Assembly: GCA_018268995.1 (NCBI GenBank)
Contig: JAFDVL010000039.1
Span: 1 to 64,000 of the forward strand
Source of the DNA: Acidobacteriota bacterium
GTDB taxonomy: Bacteria; Acidobacteriota; Blastocatellia; RBC074
Direction of reading: 5' to 3'
DNA length: 64,000 nucleotides
Under the pieces are notes generated by a model that worked only from the letters and a program-made list of their open reading frames with translations, did not search any database and was not told where the DNA came from. A program made the translations under genes and the position numbers. Below are positions 1 to 8,536 of the stretch, one piece after another. How positions within the stretch are numbered: the first letter of the stretch is position 1; each line of letters starts with the position of its first letter.

Positions 1-146
1 TAATTCATCATACCGTCTCCTTTGCGAAATGTGAGATGAACTAAATAACATTTCCTGAGAATGAGCACTCGCTGAATGTCACACTTTACCAACTGAGCTA
101 GTCATTACTTTTTGTCGCCAAACCACCGAACTAAGGAGAATGATTC

Positions 147-1052
147 ATGTCTGTTACTCGCCGCGAGTTTTTACAAACTGCTTCATTGGTTGCCGCTGCC
201 TCGCCAATGTGTAACGCCCATGCATTCGCGCCGATTGTGATTGACACGCATCTGCATTGTTTCGCCGGACTAAAAGATCCGCGCTTTCCCTATCACACAA
301 ATGCGCCGTATCGTCCGGCCAGCGTGGCACCACCGGAAAAGTTGCTGCAATGCATGGACGGCGCGGGAGTGAACTTTGCGATTGTCGTTCACCCAGAGCC
401 GTATCAGGACGATCATCGGTATCTGGAATATTGTCTGGAGGTCGGCAAAGGACGCGTGAAAGGCACCTGTTTGGTTTTTGCAGATCGGCCCGATTCGATG
501 GCGCAATTGCCGAAGCTGGCAAAACGCGGCGACGTGGTGGCAGTGCGGATGCACGCGTATGCGCCAGAGCGACTGCCCCCGTTTGGCAAGCCGGAAATGC
601 GTGCGTTCTGGAAAAAGGCGAGTGATTTAGGATTGGCAGTTCAGTTGCACATCGAGCCGCGCTATGCCCCGCAATTTGAGCCATTCATCCGGGATTTTCG
701 CTCGACCCAGGTCATCGTTGACCATCTGGGCAGACCGTTGCAGGGAACGCCGGAAGAACATGCCGTCATCGTGCGCTGGTCGCGCCTGCCGAATGTTTTT
801 ATCAAGCTCGCGGCCCTGCCGTCAGCGGCGGAATATCCATACCGTGACATCGCTCCCATCGTGCGGCAGGTGGTGGATGCCTATGGCGCGGATCGCCTGA
901 TTTATGGCGGAGGCTTTGGCGAGAACGCGACGCCGGAATCTTATCGCGCCGCCCGCGAACGGATTCGCGCGCACTTGTCGCATCTGAAACCAGAAGATCA
1001 GGCAAAAGTGATGGGAACGAATGCTGAAAAATTATTTGGGTTTGCGAAGTAG
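147..1052 (+). CDS. Tat-exported amidohydrolase-family metal-dependent hydrolase
   Basis: The 301-residue protein opens with a twin-arginine signal (TRREFLQ, residues 4-10, then an Ala-rich stretch to about residue 27), so it is probably exported folded. The mature part starts IVIDTHLHCF, the first metal-binding H-x-H of the TIM-barrel Amidohydro_2 family (2-pyrone-4,6-dicarboxylate hydrolase/TIM-barrel lactonase type). VDHLGRP near residue 192 and YGGGFGEN near 250 are further family-type positions. The start is supported by AAGGAG 8-9 bases upstream. The substrate cannot be told. The gene is convergent with the ornithine cyclodeaminase-like gene, only 6 bp away. Confidence 0.85.
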   Translation: MSVTRREFLQTASLVAAASPMCNAHAFAPIVIDTHLHCFAGLKDPRFPYHTNAPYRPASVAPPEKLLQCMDGAGVNFAIVVHPEPYQDDHRYLEYCLEVGKGRVKGTCLVFADRPDSMAQLPKLAKRGDVVAVRMHAYAPERLPPFGKPEMRAFWKKASDLGLAVQLHIEPRYAPQFEPFIRDFRSTQVIVDHLGRPLQGTPEEHAVIVRWSRLPNVFIKLAALPSAAEYPYRDIAPIVRQVVDAYGADRLIYGGGFGENATPESYRAARERIRAHLSHLKPEDQAKVMGTNAEKLFGFAK

Positions 1053-1058
1053 CCAGAC

Positions 1059-2051
1059 TTACGCAAAAAGATCACATTCAGTGCCGAGGTTTTGCTGTAA
1101 AGCGCGCTGATAAATGGCGTGCGCGACGGCGGCATCCTGCGCAGCATTCCCGACCGATTTGAAATAGGTGATTTCATCCTCATGCTCACGCCCAGGTTTT
1201 AGCCCAGCGGCGATTTCGCCAAGTTCGCCGTAAATGTCCGACGATTGAATCGCTCCTTGTGCCAGCGCAACTATCAAATCCCCGGCTTCAGAAAATGCGG
1301 CTTCGCGCTCGTCAACGACGATTTTGGCAGCACGTTGCAATGTTGTGCAATCCACTTCCTGCATCTCAGCTTTGTACGAACCGACGCTGTTGATGTGCGT
1401 GCCGGGCTGCAAATCTGCCCCGTCAAAAACAGGCATGAACGAAGTCGTCGCCGTGCAAATCACCTGCGCGTTCTTGACGGCCTGCGCGGGCGATTCGGCA
1501 GCCAGCAATTCAATGCCAGCATCAAGCTGCGGTCGCATTTCGGCAATCAGGCTTTGGACGCGTTCAGGATGGCGCGCATAAATCCAGAATTGTTTGATGG
1601 GACGCACGGCGGCAACAGCCAGCATTTGAGTTCGCGCCTGCGCACCTGCGCCAAAAATCGCGGCGACTTCGGCATCCTGTCGCGCTAGCAAATCTGTCGC
1701 TACGCCGCTGGCTGCGCCCGTGCGCAAGGCCGTAAGATAGCCGCCCTCCATTGCTGCAACCGGGATTCCGGTGCGCGGATCAATCACCAGAACCAGCGCG
1801 TGAATCAGCGGCAAATGGTGCGCGGGATTGCGATGATGAATCGAAACAACCTTGACCGCCAGGGCTTCGGATTCGGACAAGTACCCCGGCATAAACAGCG
1901 TGACACCGTCGTGTTTTGGCTGCGGCATCACAGTACGCAGCGGCACGTTTGCCCGTCCGGTGGAAAGTTCGCAGAAGGCTTGTTTGACGATTGGGATTGC
2001 TTCGCGCATCGAAATTGTGCGCTGGACATCAGAACGGGTGAGCAATCGCAT
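1059..2051 (-). CDS. Ornithine cyclodeaminase / mu-crystallin family protein
   Basis: The 330-residue protein covers the whole OCD/mu-crystallin family length. The N-terminal half carries the family dimerisation part, with KVVSIHHRNP near residues 67-76. A Rossmann NAD(P) site follows at AAIFGAGAQARTQ (about residues 130-142). The C-terminal part INSVGSYKAEMQEVD matches the family region around the catalytic Asp. Members deaminate ornithine to proline or reduce cyclic imino acids, and the substrate here cannot be decided from sequence. It shares no obvious operon with the secreted lectin upstream, since an inverted repeat separates them. Confidence 0.88.
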   Translation of the reverse strand: MRLLTRSDVQRTISMREAIPIVKQAFCELSTGRANVPLRTVMPQPKHDGVTLFMPGYLSESEALAVKVVSIHHRNPAHHLPLIHALVLVIDPRTGIPVAAMEGGYLTALRTGAASGVATDLLARQDAEVAAIFGAGAQARTQMLAVAAVRPIKQFWIYARHPERVQSLIAEMRPQLDAGIELLAAESPAQAVKNAQVICTATTSFMPVFDGADLQPGTHINSVGSYKAEMQEVDCTTLQRAAKIVVDEREAAFSEAGDLIVALAQGAIQSSDIYGELGEIAAGLKPGREHEDEITYFKSVGNAAQDAAVAHAIYQRALQQNLGTECDLFA

Positions 2052-2073
2052 GAGCGAGATAAGAATAAGAAAA

Positions 2074-2157
2074 ACTACGAAACAGACGGAGGTAACAGAA
2101 CAGACGAAAATCCTGATTTTGATTCGTCGGTTTCATTATTTCCGTCTGTTTCGTAGT
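2074..2157. repeat. Intergenic inverted repeat, 17-bp perfect arms
   Basis: Arms 2074-2090 (ACTACGAAACAGACGGA) and 2141-2157 are perfect reverse complements separated by 50 bases. The element fills the gap between two minus-strand genes. No T-run follows it, so it looks like a small mobile palindrome (MITE/REP-like) and not a standard terminator. Confidence 0.8.
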
Positions 2158-2165
2158 CTCAAAAA

Positions 2166-3335
2166 TCAATTCCAATAGATTTCAATTTCGTAATCATCTG
2201 CGCCGCCCTGCGTATCGCGGACGCGGATAATTGCAGTGTAGTTATTGCGCGAAGATGGTTGCTCCACAACTTCGACCCGCCCTCTGCCGCGCCGCAACTC
2301 TGCCCCGACATTCACTTCGCGCCGAGGCAATGAAATGTTCATATTGTTTCGCGCAGAGCTCACAGGACGACCCGAAAGGACGCGTGGATAAATCCGATTG
2401 CCCTGCACTTCCAGTTCGACCACATCATCCACGCGCCCTTGCCAGGTGAAGCTGCCAGAACTGGAACCTCGCCCTTGATTGGAGCGATCATCGTAGCGAT
2501 CACGATCACGATAGCGGCCACCGCTGCGATCATCGTAGCGACTATCCGAATCGCCAACGCGCCGCAACCAGAAGCGTTGGTTGGCCTCGCCATTGCGGTC
2601 ATAGAGTTGCATCCGGCCTCCGTCTTGACGCGCACTGCTGGGCGAATCCATCGCTTTTCCGTTGCGCGCAATGAAGTAATATCCGTTGTCCGGCCCCGTG
2701 CGGATTTCCCACAATTGTTCGTCACGATTGCGACGCTGATTTGTTAACACGATAGTATCGCCCCTGTCGCCGCGTCCTTCATACGTCATCACTTCGCCTG
2801 TTTGGGCAGAGCGAATGTAGTAATACCCACTGCCCGCATCCTCAATGTCCCATTGCTGCCCGCGAGCGTTGCCGGAATTGCTTTGGATCACCTGACCATT
2901 GCTGCCTGCGACGAGCATTCGTTTGGTCGCAACCAATTGGATTTCATATCTGCCGTTGGAGAGCGGGCCGGAAGCAGGGCCTTGATTGTAGCCGCCGCCC
3001 GTATTTTGATTGCGCCCATAGCCCCACGTCGTATTCGTGATGGCATTGCGGCGACTGTCAATGATCGTTTCATACCAGATTTCATTGCGGTTGTTGCCAC
3101 GACCTTCTACGGTGGCCTGTCCCCGCACGCCAGTCTCGCGGTTGCTGATGGAATAAGCATCTGCGGTGAGGATGCGAACGCGAATATTGCTTCGATTGTC
3201 CGTAGAAATCTGGCGTTCCAGTTCCTGTTCAATTTTTCTGCGATCAGAATTGCTGATGTTGCGTTGGGCTAGAACTGAACCGAACTGCCCCAACAAGGTA
3301 ATGAATACTCCGAGAGTGAAAAGTATTTTCTTCAT
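2166..3335 (-). CDS. Secreted ricin-type beta-trefoil lectin-domain protein
   Basis: The 389-residue protein has a Sec signal peptide (residues 1-23, cleavage after VLA-Q). A small N-terminal domain follows (24-110). A ricin-B/RICIN-like trefoil spans about 125-257, with three similar blocks containing QQWDIE, EQLWEIR and QRFWLRR, the Q-x-W type repeats of this fold. A very Asp/Arg/Ser-rich linker lies at about 260-295, then a C-terminal beta-rich domain to the end. Carbohydrate or cell-wall binding outside the cell is the usual role, and no catalytic motif is visible. GGAG-type sequence precedes the start. Confidence 0.8.
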   Translation of the reverse strand: MKKILFTLGVFITLLGQFGSVLAQRNISNSDRRKIEQELERQISTDNRSNIRVRILTADAYSISNRETGVRGQATVEGRGNNRNEIWYETIIDSRRNAITNTTWGYGRNQNTGGGYNQGPASGPLSNGRYEIQLVATKRMLVAGSNGQVIQSNSGNARGQQWDIEDAGSGYYYIRSAQTGEVMTYEGRGDRGDTIVLTNQRRNRDEQLWEIRTGPDNGYYFIARNGKAMDSPSSARQDGGRMQLYDRNGEANQRFWLRRVGDSDSRYDDRSGGRYRDRDRYDDRSNQGRGSSSGSFTWQGRVDDVVELEVQGNRIYPRVLSGRPVSSARNNMNISLPRREVNVGAELRRGRGRVEVVEQPSSRNNYTAIIRVRDTQGGADDYEIEIYWN

Positions 3336-3522
3336 ATTGATCCTCCTAGCTTAAATTTCAGGGGGAATTTTGCGCCCACATCTTGCCTATAAAAAGAACG
3401 ATAGGCAATGCTATGGCTGAGATGTTGCGGGCAATAAAAAAGTTGGCGGCCTGTGTTTGCTAACCTCGTTGCAATACGAACAGATGCTTGACAACCCAGG
3501 CAAACCCAAAGAAGCTGACTGC

Positions 3523-3867
3523 ATGAAAGTAATGAGCACACAAAATGCCGAGCATTATCAGTGGGGAGAAAATTGCGACGGATGGCATTTGGTTAAGTCT
3601 GACGAACTGAGTATTATTCAGGAACGGATGCTGCCTGGAACCACTGAAGTGATGCATTATCATAAACAGGCAAGACAGTTTTTCTTTGTCTTGTCGGGTG
3701 AAGCAGCCATCAAAATCAACGACGAAACAATTGTGTTACAGACTCAGCAAGGGATCGAAGTCCCTGCTGGAACGCCGCATCAAATGCGCAACGAATCCAA
3801 TGCCGATGTCGTATTTCTTGTCACCTCTGTGCCCAAAAGCCACGGTGACCGCGTTGTAGTTTACTAA
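3523..3867 (+). CDS. Small cupin-domain protein
   Basis: The 114-residue single cupin shows motif 1 as EVMHYHKQARQFFFVLSGE and motif 2 as GIEVPAGTPHQMRNES. The two His of motif 1, the Glu-like position and the motif 2 His suggest a metal site. The frame is open further upstream to a TTG at 3457, but the ATG at 3523 (or 3532) fits the domain boundary. Function is unknown; such proteins range from isomerases to sugar- or ligand-binding regulators. The next gene follows after 35 bp on the same strand and may be co-transcribed. Confidence 0.75.
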   Translation: MKVMSTQNAEHYQWGENCDGWHLVKSDELSIIQERMLPGTTEVMHYHKQARQFFFVLSGEAAIKINDETIVLQTQQGIEVPAGTPHQMRNESNADVVFLVTSVPKSHGDRVVVY

Positions 3868-3902
3868 CGCTTCTTTCAAGCCACTCAAAAGGAAAGCCAT
3901 TC

Positions 3903-4793
3903 ATGAAATCAAAAACTTGTCGCAGCCTTGCCGTAGTTCTCCTGCTCTTTTTGCCCCTGACTTCCACCCCATCGGGCGCAGCCAACCTTCAGTTTCCAGT
4001 AAAAGAATGGAATCATCCCTTCAAACCATTTCGCCTCATCGGCAATATTTATTATGTCGGCACCAGTAATCTGGCCTGTTTCCTGATTCAAACCAAGGCA
4101 GGCTTGATTCTGATTGATACTGCGATGCAGGAATCTGCGCCCATCGTTCGCGGCAATATCGAATCGCTTGGCTTCAAACTGACCGACATCAAAATCATGC
4201 TTGCCAGCCACGCCCATTTCGATCACGTTGCCGGGCACGCCGATATGAAAAAAGCGACAGGCGCAAAGGTCTACGCGTCAAAAGCTGATGCGGTAATTAT
4301 GGAAAGCGGCGGCAAAAAAGGGTTCCATCCCGTAGGCGATTACAAACCGATCAAAGTGGATAAATTGCTGAACGACGGCGATGTGGTGACGCTCGGTGAG
4401 GTCAAACTGAAAGCGCATCTAACGCCCGGTCACACCGAAGGCAACACCGCCTGGACAACAACCGTCGAAGAAAATGGCAAAACATATAACGTCGTCTTTG
4501 CCCCCAGCATGTCCATCAATCCCGGCGTGCTGATGGTCAACAATCCCACGTGGCCCAAAGTTGCTGAAGCCTACGGCAAATCCTTTCAGGTTTTGAAATC
4601 ACTCCCCTGCGATGTATTTTTCGGCCCCCACGCACCGTTCTTTGCGATGGAGGAAAAAGTTCGCCGAATGAAGCCGGGGCAACCGAATCCGTTTATTGAC
4701 CCGGAAGGCTATCAGAAATTTATTGCGGGATATGAAAAAGCCTATCAGGAGCAAATTAAACGAGAGCAGGCGGGAAAAGGCGGTTCTAATTGA
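3903..4793 (+). CDS. Subclass B3 metallo-beta-lactamase-type hydrolase
   Basis: The 296-residue protein has a Sec signal peptide (about residues 1-26), consistent with periplasmic action. The zinc ligands of subclass B3 enzymes are in place: HAHFDH gives H103, H105, D107 and H108, TPGHTEG gives H177, and GPHAPF gives H243. Overall length and spacing match B3 beta-lactamases, which hydrolyse carbapenems and other beta-lactams. Environmental homologues may have other or weak activity, so resistance is an inference. AAAGGAAA lies ahead of the start. No regulator or mobile gene sits next to it. Confidence 0.87.
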   Translation: MKSKTCRSLAVVLLLFLPLTSTPSGAANLQFPVKEWNHPFKPFRLIGNIYYVGTSNLACFLIQTKAGLILIDTAMQESAPIVRGNIESLGFKLTDIKIMLASHAHFDHVAGHADMKKATGAKVYASKADAVIMESGGKKGFHPVGDYKPIKVDKLLNDGDVVTLGEVKLKAHLTPGHTEGNTAWTTTVEENGKTYNVVFAPSMSINPGVLMVNNPTWPKVAEAYGKSFQVLKSLPCDVFFGPHAPFFAMEEKVRRMKPGQPNPFIDPEGYQKFIAGYEKAYQEQIKREQAGKGGSN

Positions 4794-4802
4794 ATTACAG
4801 GC

Positions 4803-4880
4803 TTCACCACAGAGACACAGAGCAAGCACAGAGTTTTTTCTCTGAGCATCTCTGTGCCACCTCTGTGTCTCTGTGGTGAA
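4803..4880. repeat. Inverted repeat of the CACAGAGACACAGAG type, 20-bp perfect arms
   Basis: Arms 4803-4822 and 4861-4880 are perfect 20-base reverse complements (TTCACCACAGAGACACAGAG). A second, shorter nested pair inside uses the same CACAGAG word. The element lies between the metallo-beta-lactamase gene and the nucleoside transporter gene and extends the open frame of the latter artificially upstream. Confidence 0.85.
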
Positions 4881-4973
4881 ATTTCCGCTCTTGGCTTTTC
4901 GCGCCAAAGCCTCTTACAATCGCGCTTCGTTTTCACGCCTTACCCATCACAACAAAAAGAGGATGCCCCGCGC

Positions 4974-6257
4974 ATGCTGCACCTGATTTCTGCTCTTGGT
5001 TTTTTTGTCTTTGCCGGACTTGCCTGGCTCTGTTCAGCCAATCGTCGCAAAGTAAACTGGCGCACCATCGCGTGGGGGATGGGGTTGCAATTGCTGATCG
5101 GATTGCTGATTTTTCGCCTGCCAATTTCGCGCGAGCTGTTTCTGAAGCTAAACGCGGGCGTGATGGCATTGCTGGAAGTATCCAAAGCCGGAACGAATTT
5201 TCTGCTCGGCCCCTTAGCCGCAGGGCCGGGCGAGCAAGGCTCCGTCGGCTTCATCCTCGCCTTTCAAGCCCTGCCGATTGCGATTTTCTTTTCGGCTTTA
5301 TCTGCGGCGTTGTATTACCTGGGCGTCCTGCAAATTATCGTGCGCGCGTTTGCGAAGCTGTTTCATAAAACGATGGGCATCAGCGGTGCCGAAAGCCTGA
5401 CCGGAGCGGCGAACATCTTTGTCGGCGTCGAATCGGCTCTGGTCGTGCGACCATACCTCGACAAAATGACGCGGTCTGAATTGTTGTGCGTGCTGAGCAC
5501 CGGAATGGCCACGGCGGCATCAACGACACTCGGTATTTACACGCTGATGCTCAGCAAATCCTTCCCGAATATTGCCGGGCATTTGCTCTCGGCTTCGGTC
5601 ATCTGTATCCCCGCTTCGGTCGTGATGGCAAAACTTTTGCTACCCGAAACTGAAACGCCCGAAACGCTCAGCACGATCCCGCCCGAAGAACCCGGCACGC
5701 GTTCCAGCAGTTTGATGAGCGCGATCATCGAAGGCGCAAACGACGGATTGAAACTCGCCATCGGCATTGCGACGTTGTTAGTCGCCATCCTTGCGCTCGT
5801 CGCATTATTCGACAAAATCATCGGCTGGCCGAGTGCTGCGTTAGGATTATCTGAACCGCTTTCCCTGACAAAAATCCTGAGCTGGATTTTTTACCCGCTT
5901 GCGGCATTACTCGGCATCGCCCGCGCCGACATTGCCGAAGCCGCGAAGCTGTTGGGCGAACGCGTAATTTTGACTGAGGTCGTCTCGTATCAGGATTTGG
6001 CGACGATGGTCACGAGCGGTCAAATCACTGACCCGCGCACCGTTGTGATTCTGAGCTATGCGTTATGCGGATTCGCGCACGTCGCTTCGATGGCAATTTT
6101 TGTGGGTGGGACGGCGGCCTTAGTTCCCTCGCGCCGCGATGATTTAGCCCGCCTCGGATTGCGAGCATTACTGGCAGCAACACTCGGCACATTGATGACA
6201 GGTTGTGTCGCAGGGATTTTTAGCGATGGGCAGGGTGTGTTGCTGAATCTCAAATAA
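4974..6257 (+). CDS. NupC/CNT-family nucleoside transporter
   Basis: The 427-residue polytopic inner-membrane protein has about ten hydrophobic segments. It has the concentrative nucleoside transporter layout: an N-terminal helix pair, a gate region ([16 protein letters not shown]), and the core motif [25 protein letters not shown], followed by [16 protein letters not shown] proteins import nucleosides with H+ or Na+. The ATG at 4974 was chosen over the upstream extension because the earlier frame runs through the palindromic repeat and AAAGAGG lies about 11 bases upstream of it. Confidence 0.9.
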   Translation: MLHLISALGFFVFAGLAWLCSANRRKVNWRTIAWGMGLQLLIGLLIFRLPISRELFLKLNAGVMALLEVSKAGTNFLLGPLAAGPGEQGSVGFILAFQALPIAIFFSALSAALYYLGVLQIIVRAFAKLFHKTMGISGAESLTGAANIFVGVESALVVRPYLDKMTRSELLCVLSTGMATAASTTLGIYTLMLSKSFPNIAGHLLSASVICIPASVVMAKLLLPETETPETLSTIPPEEPGTRSSSLMSAIIEGANDGLKLAIGIATLLVAILALVALFDKIIGWPSAALGLSEPLSLTKILSWIFYPLAALLGIARADIAEAAKLLGERVILTEVVSYQDLATMVTSGQITDPRTVVILSYALCGFAHVASMAIFVGGTAALVPSRRDDLARLGLRALLAATLGTLMTGCVAGIFSDGQGVLLNLK

Positions 6258-6263
6258 GGTACT

Positions 6264-6329
6264 GCAAACATCTTGTTTGCTGCGCCGTGAAGCAATCCCT
6301 ATCAGCAACGCAGCAAACAAGATGTTTGC
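6264..6329. repeat. Convergent-gene inverted repeat, 21-bp perfect arms
   Basis: Arms 6264-6284 and 6309-6329 are perfect 21-base reverse complements (GCAAACATCTTGTTTGCTGCG) with a 24-base loop. Each arm itself contains a partial palindrome (CAAACA...TGTTTG). It occupies the whole gap between the 3' ends of the CNT gene and tpx and may stop transcription from both sides. No clear U-tract is present. Confidence 0.82.
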
Positions 6330-6330
6330 T

Positions 6331-6834
6331 CTACTTCGCCGCTTCCAACGCAGCTTCGTAATTCGGGTGTTCGGTAATGTCTTTCACATATTCCGCATAT
6401 TTGACCGTGTTGTCCGCACCGATCACAAACACGGCACGCGCGTGCAACCGATCCAACGGGCCGCCGCTAATCAATACACCGTAGTTCTCTCCGAACGAAG
6501 CATCGCGGTGATCACTGGCCGTAACCAGCTTATCTACGCCTGCCGCACCGCACCAACGTTTTTGCGCGAAGGGTAAATCCATACTGACGGTAACGATTTC
6601 TACTTCGGGCAAGTTGGCTGCTTCTTCGTTAAAGCGCCGTGTTTCCATATCGCAAACAGGCGTGTCCAGCGAGGGAACGGCAACGAAAACGCGTGTTTTG
6701 CCAGCCGAAGAAGCGAGCGTGTAATCGCTTAAATCCGATGATTTTTGGATCTTGAAATCTGGTGCGGTCTGTCCGACCTGAACTTCGGTTCCCTGTAACG
6801 TGACAGGGTTTCCTTTGAATGTGACTGAAGCCAT
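6331..6834 (-). CDS. tpx: Thiol peroxidase (Tpx)
   Basis: The 167-residue atypical 2-Cys peroxiredoxin of the Tpx subfamily reduces hydrogen and alkyl peroxides using thioredoxin. The peroxidatic Cys is C61 in SLDTPVCDMETRRFN and the resolving Cys is C95 in QKRWCGAAG, the spacing expected for Tpx. The length is typical (about 165-168), and it should be cytoplasmic or periplasmic without a visible signal peptide. AAGGAG precedes the ATG. It is monocistronic by layout, with convergent neighbours on one side and a 67-bp gap to the SDR gene on the other. Confidence 0.95.
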   Translation of the reverse strand: MASVTFKGNPVTLQGTEVQVGQTAPDFKIQKSSDLSDYTLASSAGKTRVFVAVPSLDTPVCDMETRRFNEEAANLPEVEIVTVSMDLPFAQKRWCGAAGVDKLVTASDHRDASFGENYGVLISGGPLDRLHARAVFVIGADNTVKYAEYVKDITEHPNYEAALEAAK

Positions 6835-6901
6835 GTGTTTTGTGTCTCCTTAAAAATTCAGTTGCCGACATCGCGGCAGGTTGTGTGAGGAACGCGAGAG
6901 C

Positions 6902-7675
6902 TTACGCTTTGCCTCGTAGACTTGGCAAGCCCACGCCTGCCGCATCAAACCCGCCATCCACCGCCAGAATCTGCCCGTTGATAAAGCTCGCCGCCTCGCT
7001 GCACAAAAATGCAACCGCATTGGCAATCTCTTCGACCGTGCCATAGCGCGCGAGCGGAATCGCATCGTGATAGCTGGTGCGAATATCCGCCGAATGCACC
7101 TGCGCCGCCATCGCCGTATCCACCGGCCCCGGCGCAACACAATTCACACGCACGCCAACGTTGCCATATTCGACCGCCTGCTGCTTTGTCAGGTGCATCA
7201 GCGCCGCCTTGCTCGTGCCATACGCAATCCGCAACGTGCTTGCCCGCACCCCCGAAATCGAAGCGATGTTCACGACACTGCCGCCCCCTGTTTCGAGCAT
7301 CACCGGCACACAAGCCTGTGTGCAAAAGAATGGCCCATTCAAATTCGTCGCCATCACCTCCGCCCATTCTGCAAAGGTCACTTCCAGTGCAGGCTTGAAC
7401 ACCGCCACGCCCGCATTGTTCACCAGCACATCAATGCGCCCGAAGTGCGCCGCGATGCGTTCGATAGAGGCTTGCACTTGCTGCGGCACCGACACATCAC
7501 CTTCCACCGCCAGAATCGGTTGCCCATTGAGCGTCGCCGCCGTCTGCGCCAACGTTTCCACATCTCGATCAATCAACGCGACGCCGTAGCCATCGGCTAA
7601 AAATTTCTGAGTGATCGCCAACCCAATGCCGCGCGCAGCTCCGGTGACGACGGCGATTTTTTGCTTTGTCTGCAC
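6902..7675 (-). CDS. Classical short-chain dehydrogenase/reductase (SDR)
   Basis: The 257-residue NAD(P)-dependent oxidoreductase has TGAARGIG (11-18) for cofactor binding, VNNAGV (85-90), and the Ser...Tyr-x-x-x-Lys catalytic set with Ser139/141, Y152 and K156. The C-terminal region ends with FINGQILAVDGG, as in FabG-like SDRs. The substrate is not predictable. It starts 3 bases after the stop of the PD-(D/E)XK gene, so it is probably read from the same transcript. It is typical housekeeping sequence, unlike the AT-richer cassette upstream. Confidence 0.92.
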   Translation of the reverse strand: MQTKQKIAVVTGAARGIGLAITQKFLADGYGVALIDRDVETLAQTAATLNGQPILAVEGDVSVPQQVQASIERIAAHFGRIDVLVNNAGVAVFKPALEVTFAEWAEVMATNLNGPFFCTQACVPVMLETGGGSVVNIASISGVRASTLRIAYGTSKAALMHLTKQQAVEYGNVGVRVNCVAPGPVDTAMAAQVHSADIRTSYHDAIPLARYGTVEEIANAVAFLCSEAASFINGQILAVDGGFDAAGVGLPSLRGKA

Positions 7676-7678
7676 GAT

Positions 7679-8413
7679 TCAACCTTTCTTTGTTGTAGTC
7701 TGTTCGTCGCGCAACAGCGTCTCAAATTCTTCCGGCGCAGGCAATGCCTTCCGTAATTCCGCAGGCAGTTCGCGTTGCAACCGATAGCTCGCCACCCCAA
7801 TCGGCGTTTTCACATCGCGCAGCGCGTATTCAACGACGACGTTGTTTTTGCCTTTGCACAAAATGATCCCAATCGAAGGCTGATCCTCCGGCGCTTTCAC
7901 CAAATCATCCAGCACCGCCAAATAGAAATTCATCTGCCCCGCATCTTCCGGCGTAAAGTCGCGCAGCTTCAAATCAAACGTAATCAGCCGTCGCAGGTAG
8001 ATGTGATAGAACAACAAGTCCAAATAGAAATCCTGCCCACCGACTTCGAGATGATATTGCGCGCCGAGGAAGGCAAAGCCGTTGCCGAGTTCCAGCAGAA
8101 AGTCGCGGATTTTATGGACGAGACCGCGCTCCAATTCGCGTTCTTTGTATTCATCACCGAGTGAGAGGAAATTAAAGACCTCTTCATCTCTGATGGATGC
8201 AAGTGGGCGAGCAGCATTAGCCGTAATCTCATTCTTAACCGCCCGCATGGCTTGGCTCTGCGCAGAACAAATGCGCATTTTTACATCGCGCAGAAAGTCA
8301 TCGTAGCCGACCAATACCTCTTGGGCTGTATGTGGTGCTACAGTTAGCTTATTAACCTTAGTTTGTTTTGTGGTGTTGTTTGGTTTCGTAGCTTTGGTTT
8401 GCTTTTTCGGCAT
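7679..8413 (-). CDS. PD-(D/E)XK nuclease-family protein (YhcG/DUF1016 C-domain), internally shortened
   Basis: The C-terminal 160 residues match the YhcG/DUF1016 nuclease domain: RGLVHKIRDFLLELGNGFAFLG, then DFYLDLLFYH and a FDLK catalytic strand, then IGIILCKGKNNVVVEYAL. Full-length family proteins have about 340-380 residues. Here only a Lys/Thr-rich leader and a short piece (YDDFLRDVKMRICSAQSQAMRAVKNE) remain before the nuclease domain, so most of the DUF1016 N-terminal domain is missing. The ATG at 8413 is preceded by GGGAGAAG. It could be a decayed remnant or a minimal nuclease. It lies at the downstream edge of the methylase/PLD cassette. Confidence 0.78.
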   Translation of the reverse strand: MPKKQTKATKPNNTTKQTKVNKLTVAPHTAQEVLVGYDDFLRDVKMRICSAQSQAMRAVKNEITANAARPLASIRDEEVFNFLSLGDEYKERELERGLVHKIRDFLLELGNGFAFLGAQYHLEVGGQDFYLDLLFYHIYLRRLITFDLKLRDFTPEDAGQMNFYLAVLDDLVKAPEDQPSIGIILCKGKNNVVVEYALRDVKTPIGVASYRLQRELPAELRKALPAPEEFETLLRDEQTTTKKG

Positions 8414-8536
8414 CGTCTTCTCCCAGAAAGATTTGCGCTGAATTTGTCGCACAATCTGCGTGGTAAATCCAATACGGAGGGGAGATTTGGCAAGCTGGGA
8501 GAATTTAACTGAATAGGATTATTCTTTGGCAACTTG

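Noticed and set aside
84..100. tRNA gene on the minus strand at the left edge
   Set aside because: Only the D-arm consensus matches; the D stem is not closed by GAGC and no T-arm consensus follows at the right distance.
4854..4973. N-terminal extension of the nucleoside transporter
   Set aside because: The extra codons come from the right arm of the CACAGAGACACAGAG repeat, and a ribosome site precedes the ATG at 4974.
6902..7675. SDR as part of the restriction cassette
   Set aside because: It is a housekeeping-type SDR; co-transcription is possible, but no functional link to DNA defence is visible.
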